Source: Alistipes sp.
GTDB taxonomy: Bacteria; Bacteroidota; Bacteroidia; Bacteroidales; Rikenellaceae
Length of the DNA: 5,949 nt
Direction of reading: 5' to 3'
NCBI GenBank assembly: GCA_017560305.1
Contig: JAFYOF010000008.1
Coordinates: forward strand, 1-5,949
The notes below the pieces were generated by a model. The model worked only from the letters and a program-made list of their open reading frames with translations. It did no database searches and had not been told where the DNA came from. Position numbers and translations under genes: made by a program. Each line of letters starts with the position of its first letter. Position 1 is the first letter of the stretch. This document shows positions 5,853 through 5,949 of the stretch, in pieces.

Positions 5853-5949
5853 TTAGTGTTGTACAGAAAAATAAATATCGTCATTCCACATTTTCGCATC
5901 CACCAACCATTGCAGTAGTTTATAAGAGTCTATGCGGAAATGATTGGAA
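5853..5949 (-). CDS. Possible 3' end of a convergent gene, cut by the right edge
   Basis: One minus-strand frame stays open from the right edge to a TAA at 5853-5855, giving 31 codons. The translation (for example FRIDSYKLLQWLVDAKMW, ending in YFSVQH) looks protein-like, while both other minus frames are stopped. It would end just before the rpmA terminator, a natural convergent arrangement. However, 31 open codons happen often by chance, and the stretch seems more AT-rich than the other genes. I do not recognise a family. It could equally be non-coding spacer. Confidence 0.3.
   Translation of the reverse strand, partial: SNHFRIDSYKLLQWLVDAKMWNDDIYFSVQH

Noticed and set aside
1..5949. tRNA, rRNA, CRISPR array or insertion sequence
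   Set aside because: On reading both strands I saw no cloverleaf, no regularly spaced direct repeats, no transposase motifs and no terminal inverted repeats; a covariance-model scan was not possible here.

Overview
The window looks like a piece of a Bacteroidota (Bacteroidales) chromosome. Three things point there: a TTTG-N19-TATATTTG promoter of the Bacteroidetes sigma-factor type ahead of the ribosomal genes, the lack of Shine-Dalgarno sequences with A/T-rich start regions instead, and a dipeptidyl-peptidase III carrying a lipoprotein signal. The genes appear fairly GC-rich between AT-rich spacers, which would suit an Alistipes/Rikenellaceae-like or related gut lineage; that assignment is a guess.

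Layout from left to right. Positions 1-1751 (minus) hold most of an M49 dipeptidyl-peptidase III gene that runs off the left edge; it is absent from simple closed-ORF lists because its stop lies outside. Positions 1752-1890 hold its probable promoter and a strong terminator for the gene upstream. Positions 1891-2742 (minus) encode a CysQ-type 3'(2'),5'-bisphosphate nucleotidase. Positions 2786-5044 (minus) hold three tightly packed genes, in transcription order: a stand-alone receiver-like domain, a membrane-anchored HEAT-like repeat protein, and a membrane protein with a glycosyltransferase-2-like fold. Positions 5045-5190 are a divergent promoter region. Positions 5191-5781 (plus) are rplU-rpmA (ribosomal proteins L21 and L27), closed by a textbook terminator. 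The last ~95 bases may contain the 3' end of a convergent minus-strand gene.

The most interesting part is the three-gene operon. The receiver domain has lost its phosphoacceptor Asp, the acidic pocket and the conserved Lys. The glycosyltransferase-like protein has lost its Asp-rich motifs although the surrounding family pattern is still readable. The protein between them is a membrane-tethered helical-repeat scaffold. I infer a non-catalytic, membrane-associated assembly derived from a response regulator/HEAT/GT2 polysaccharide-type module. The cysQ gene follows 43 bases after it and may be read through from it. DPP III and the ribosomal genes look like ordinary core neighbours.
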